DNA of 64,000 bases. It comes from Flavilitoribacter sp020436695. Lineage in GTDB: Bacteria > Bacteroidota > Bacteroidia > Chitinophagales > Saprospiraceae. The first letter of the stretch is position 1; every line of letters begins with the position of its first letter. Made by a program: the position numbers and the translations under genes. Shown here one piece after another: positions 61,344-64,000 of the stretch. The notes beneath the pieces are model-generated. The model was not told where the DNA came from. It ran no database searches and worked only from the letters and a program-made list of their open reading frames with translations. Location of the stretch: NCBI GenBank assembly GCA_041392665.1, contig JAWKLQ010000045.1:1-64000 (forward strand), written 5' to 3'.

Positions 61344-62414
61344 ATGGGCCTACTAATCCTGTTTTTCCTCCTTTCTATCTTATTTTCTTTCCTCTGTTCC
61401 GTGTTGGAAGCGGTTTTACTGAGCGTAACACCTTCCTATGTACAGATCAAACTCCAGGAAGATCCCGTTACCGGTAAACTGCTGTCTGAATACAAAGAAG
61501 ATATAGACCGGCCATTGTCGGCTATCCTTACGCTCAATACTATTGCCCATACTGTAGGCGCTATCGGCGTTGGCGCCCAGGCGGGGACCTTGTTCGGCGA
61601 CGATCATATCCGCCTGTTCGGAACGGAACTGCCGCTGACCTATGAATCGGTTGTGGCCACGGTAATGACCCTGGCAATATTGGTCCTCTCAGAGATCATT
61701 CCCAAGACCATCGGTGCCAACTTCTGGCAGAGTCTGGGCCCCTTCACTGTGCGTACCCTGCGCATTCTGCTTTGGATACTGACCCCTTTCGTATGGCTGA
61801 GCCAGAAGATCACCAAGAGCCTGAAAAAGGATAAGGAACGCTCTGTCCTCAGTCGTGCCGACTTTACGGCTATGGCGCAGGTAGGAGAGGAAAGCGGCGC
61901 ACTGGAAGAACACGAATCGATCATCATCAAGAACCTGTTGGAATTTGAAAAACTGAGCGTGCGGGATATTATGACTCCAAAGACCGTGCTTATCATGGGA
62001 CGGGAAACCGAAATGCTGGAAGATTATTACCGGGAAAATACACCCATTCGCTTTTCCCGGATTCCCATTTTTCGGGAGACGAGGGACGATATTACCGGCA
62101 TTGTATTGAAGGATGAACTCCTGCAAAAGTTGGTAGAAGGTAAAGGCGACACCCCGTTGAAAGATATTGCCAGAGACGTTTCTTTTGTGCAGGATGACAT
62201 GCGTTTACCGGCTCTTTTCGAACATTTTACCACTAAAAGAGACCATCTTTCCATGGTAGTAGACAATTACGGCAGTGTAGTAGGACTGGTAACAATGGAG
62301 GACCTCTTCGAAACGTTGCTCGGCCAGGAGATCATGGATGAAATGGATGAAGTGGCGGATCTGCAGAAATTGGCCCGGCGCAAGTGGGAAGACCGCTTCA
62401 AAAATAAACAGTAG
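61344..62414 (+). CDS. CNNM/HlyC-type transporter with CBS pair
   Basis: The protein has 356 residues from the ATG at 61344 (an upstream in-frame start adds 11 polar residues). The CNNM membrane domain (IPKTIGANFWQSLGPFTVRTLRIL) has about four helices. A CBS pair follows (MTPKTVLIMGRETEMLEDYYREN; DHLSMVVDNYGSVVGLVTMEDLFETLLG). The small C-terminal CorC_HlyC domain is missing. Members export magnesium or related divalent cations. Confidence 0.88.
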   Translation: MGLLILFFLLSILFSFLCSVLEAVLLSVTPSYVQIKLQEDPVTGKLLSEYKEDIDRPLSAILTLNTIAHTVGAIGVGAQAGTLFGDDHIRLFGTELPLTYESVVATVMTLAILVLSEIIPKTIGANFWQSLGPFTVRTLRILLWILTPFVWLSQKITKSLKKDKERSVLSRADFTAMAQVGEESGALEEHESIIIKNLLEFEKLSVRDIMTPKTVLIMGRETEMLEDYYRENTPIRFSRIPIFRETRDDITGIVLKDELLQKLVEGKGDTPLKDIARDVSFVQDDMRLPALFEHFTTKRDHLSMVVDNYGSVVGLVTMEDLFETLLGQEIMDEMDEVADLQKLARRKWEDRFKNKQ

Positions 62415-62417
62415 ATT

Positions 62418-62474
62418 AGTTCTTTGGTTCCAGGTACTCGGTTGTCAAGAACCCGGTACCTGGAACCAAGAACT
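62418..62474. terminator. bidirectional hairpin between convergent genes
   Basis: AGTTCTTTGGTTCCAGGTAC and its near-perfect complement GGTACCTGGAACCAAGAACT enclose a short loop between the CNNM and SulP genes. Confidence 0.75.
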
Positions 62475-62486
62475 CAGTACCTGATA

Positions 62487-64000
62487 TTATACTTCTCGCA
62501 GATCCAAGGCGGAAAGGTTCATGTTAATATCCTTTGGATCGAGCGGAGGCAATTTCCCATCGTTATCGCGTAAGTGCTGCTGCAACCAGCGGGCAGCGTC
62601 TTTATATTTCTTAAAATTATAGACCTCAGGTACCAGTCCGGGTACCAGATTGATACGGCGGAACATGTCTTCCGGCTGACCGTGCAGACCGGTAAAGATC
62701 ACGGTGATCCCCTGAGCCTGCATACTTTGTATGGCTTCTTCCATAGCATACATACCGGTTTGATCTACATAAGGTACCCGACTCATCCGGATGATCACGG
62801 CCTGAACTTCCGGTAGGGCTTTCACCATTTCGCTAAAACGAGAGGAGAAACCGAAGAATAACGGGCCGTCCAGGTGCTTAATATATACCAGGTGCCCGAT
62901 CCGGTCAATGATGTCTCCTTCATCTTCCCAGGAGATCTCGCGGGCAAAATCCCGCAGCGGCGTTGTTTCTGCCCTGCGCTCGATCACGTTCGAAATATCT
63001 TTCATAAACAGGATCGCTGCCATGACCATACCGATTGCAACCGCTTCGAGCAGACCGATAAATACGGTAAGTAATAATACTGCGATCATGACGAAGGCAT
63101 CGGCCCTGGGTATGGTGAAGAGATGCCGGAAACCTTTGTAATCGATAATGCTGATACCAACGGTGATGAGAATTCCGGCCAGTACCGCATTGGGAATAAT
63201 GCCGACTAAAGAGCCGAGGCCCAATAGCACAAATAGCAGCAGCAAACCGGCTATTACGCCGGAAATTTTGGTTTTGCCGCCCGAATTCACGTTGATCACC
63301 GTCCGCATGGTAGCACCCGCCCCCGGCAGACCACCAAAGAGAGCCGAACCCATATTGCCGATCCCCTGGCCGATGAGTTCCTGATTACTATCGTGTTTGG
63401 TCTTGGTAATATTATCGGCTACTACAGAGGTGAGCAGGGAATCAATGGCTCCCAGTGCTGCCAACATGAAGGCATATTCCACCATCCAGAGCAAATGTCC
63501 GAAATCGGTAAATACGCTGAAAAAGCCAAGTTGTAACTTGGGCAAACCGGTAGGCACACCATTTTCGGTACTGTCATTGATCACACTGACCTGCCCGTTG
63601 GTGAAAAAGAAAAAAGCGATCGTTGACACCATGATCAGTGCTACCAGTGAGCTGGGTACTATCTTAGTGATCCGGGGGAATAGGTAGATAATAGCAATTG
63701 TGGCTCCGGCCAGCAGTACGGAGTTCATATTGATAATATCCGGTATTTGCCCCAGACTGGTGATCGTTCCCCAGGAACCACCTGCCGGCGGAGCAGCGCC
63801 AAAGAAGGGGAAGATCTGGCTGATAATGATAATAATCCCGATACCGCTCATAAAGCCGGATACGACCGGATAAGGGATATATCGTATATAGCGGCCAAGG
63901 CCGAGTACACCCAGTAACATTTCCAGGACACCAGCCAGGAAAAAAGTAGCAATGATGATGGGAAATGCCGCCGTTATATCCCCGGCATAAGCAATGGCTT
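62487..64000 (-). CDS. SulP-family anion transporter, partial
   Basis: The frame is open through the window end, so the N-terminus is missing; about 505 residues are seen. The transporter has a dozen or so membrane spans in the full family. Landmarks: IPYPVVSGFMSGIGIIIIISQ, a conserved GQGIGNMGSALFGGLPGAGATMRT stretch, and a C-terminal STAS domain (VYIKHLDGPLFFGFSSRFSEMV, VIIRMSRVPYVDQTGMYAMEEAI). It probably carries sulfate, bicarbonate or another small anion. Confidence 0.9.
   Translation of the reverse strand, partial: AIAYAGDITAAFPIIIATFFLAGVLEMLLGVLGLGRYIRYIPYPVVSGFMSGIGIIIIISQIFPFFGAAPPAGGSWGTITSLGQIPDIINMNSVLLAGATIAIIYLFPRITKIVPSSLVALIMVSTIAFFFFTNGQVSVINDSTENGVPTGLPKLQLGFFSVFTDFGHLLWMVEYAFMLAALGAIDSLLTSVVADNITKTKHDSNQELIGQGIGNMGSALFGGLPGAGATMRTVINVNSGGKTKISGVIAGLLLLFVLLGLGSLVGIIPNAVLAGILITVGISIIDYKGFRHLFTIPRADAFVMIAVLLLTVFIGLLEAVAIGMVMAAILFMKDISNVIERRAETTPLRDFAREISWEDEGDIIDRIGHLVYIKHLDGPLFFGFSSRFSEMVKALPEVQAVIIRMSRVPYVDQTGMYAMEEAIQSMQAQGITVIFTGLHGQPEDMFRRINLVPGLVPEVYNFKKYKDAARWLQQHLRDNDGKLPPLDPKDINMNLSALDLREV

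Noticed and set aside
1..64000. tRNA, rRNA, tmRNA or transposase genes
   Set aside because: No cloverleaf, conserved rRNA stretch or transposase motif was recognised by eye; a dedicated tRNA search would be decisive.

Overview
The window looks like the chromosome of a Bacteroidota member, most likely of the Saprospiraceae/Lewinella type. The evidence is a type IX secretion C-terminal sorting domain, a SusC-like outer-membrane barrel with a carboxypeptidase-regulatory domain, a LytTR two-component system with a sensor propeller, a zinc-less DksA-like protein, a Gly-rich RRM protein, and promoters of the TAnnTTTG type. No tRNA, rRNA, CRISPR array or transposase gene was seen. The taxonomic call is inference from gene families, not from a marker gene.

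Layout. 1-3.3 kb is a decay zone: the 3' part of uvrA and a whole GH3-family gene are both broken by stops and indels. 3.4-9.1 kb holds a small secreted protein, a Fic AMP-transferase, a TonB-receptor-like barrel and a DUF7000-like protein. 9.3-11.0 kb is an AT-rich ArsR / SRPBCC / alpha-beta hydrolase operon. 11.4-16.1 kb has prfA, a secreted esterase, a GNAT-nitrilase fusion and the DksA-like gene. 16.4-19.9 kb is a three-gene operon of two ATP-grasp enzymes and an M14-family deacylase. 20-24.3 kb has a SPOR protein, a 10 x 16 bp tandem repeat, two small proteins and a broken DUF2851 gene.

24.7-36.0 kb is the most interesting part. It is a five-gene minus-strand operon: a caspase-SGNH hydrolase fusion, a CHAT-like peptidase protein, a MoxR AAA+ ATPase, a vWA/CoxE-like protein, and a large caspase-like plus alpha/beta-hydrolase protein whose catalytic residues are substituted in both domains and whose reading frame is broken once. 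MoxR-vWA pairs with caspase/CHAT effectors are a known theme of bacterial NTP-dependent conflict (immunity/cell-suicide) systems. This exact composition is not one I recognise.

36.2-42.4 kb carries folA, a CapA-like gene and the cell-shape operon mreB-mreC-mreD-mrdA. 42.8-52.2 kb carries a small secreted protein, a LytTR regulator with its propeller histidine kinase, and a divergently transcribed 1542-residue T9SS surface protein. Between the kinase and the surface protein lie a 166 bp inverted repeat and three direct repeats spaced exactly 21 bp, as expected of a LytTR binding region. 52.3-64 kb has an MDR oxidoreductase, an RRM protein with a long leader, a CvfB-like S1 protein, a PQQ-type sugar dehydrogenase lipoprotein, an ABC exporter/ECF sigma/anti-sigma operon, a CNNM/CBS protein and a SulP transporter cut by the window end.

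Many intergenic gaps share degenerate AGTC/GACT-rich inverted repeats, which look like a dispersed family. Single-base lesions at several places could be real decay or consensus errors; I cannot tell them apart from one sequence.
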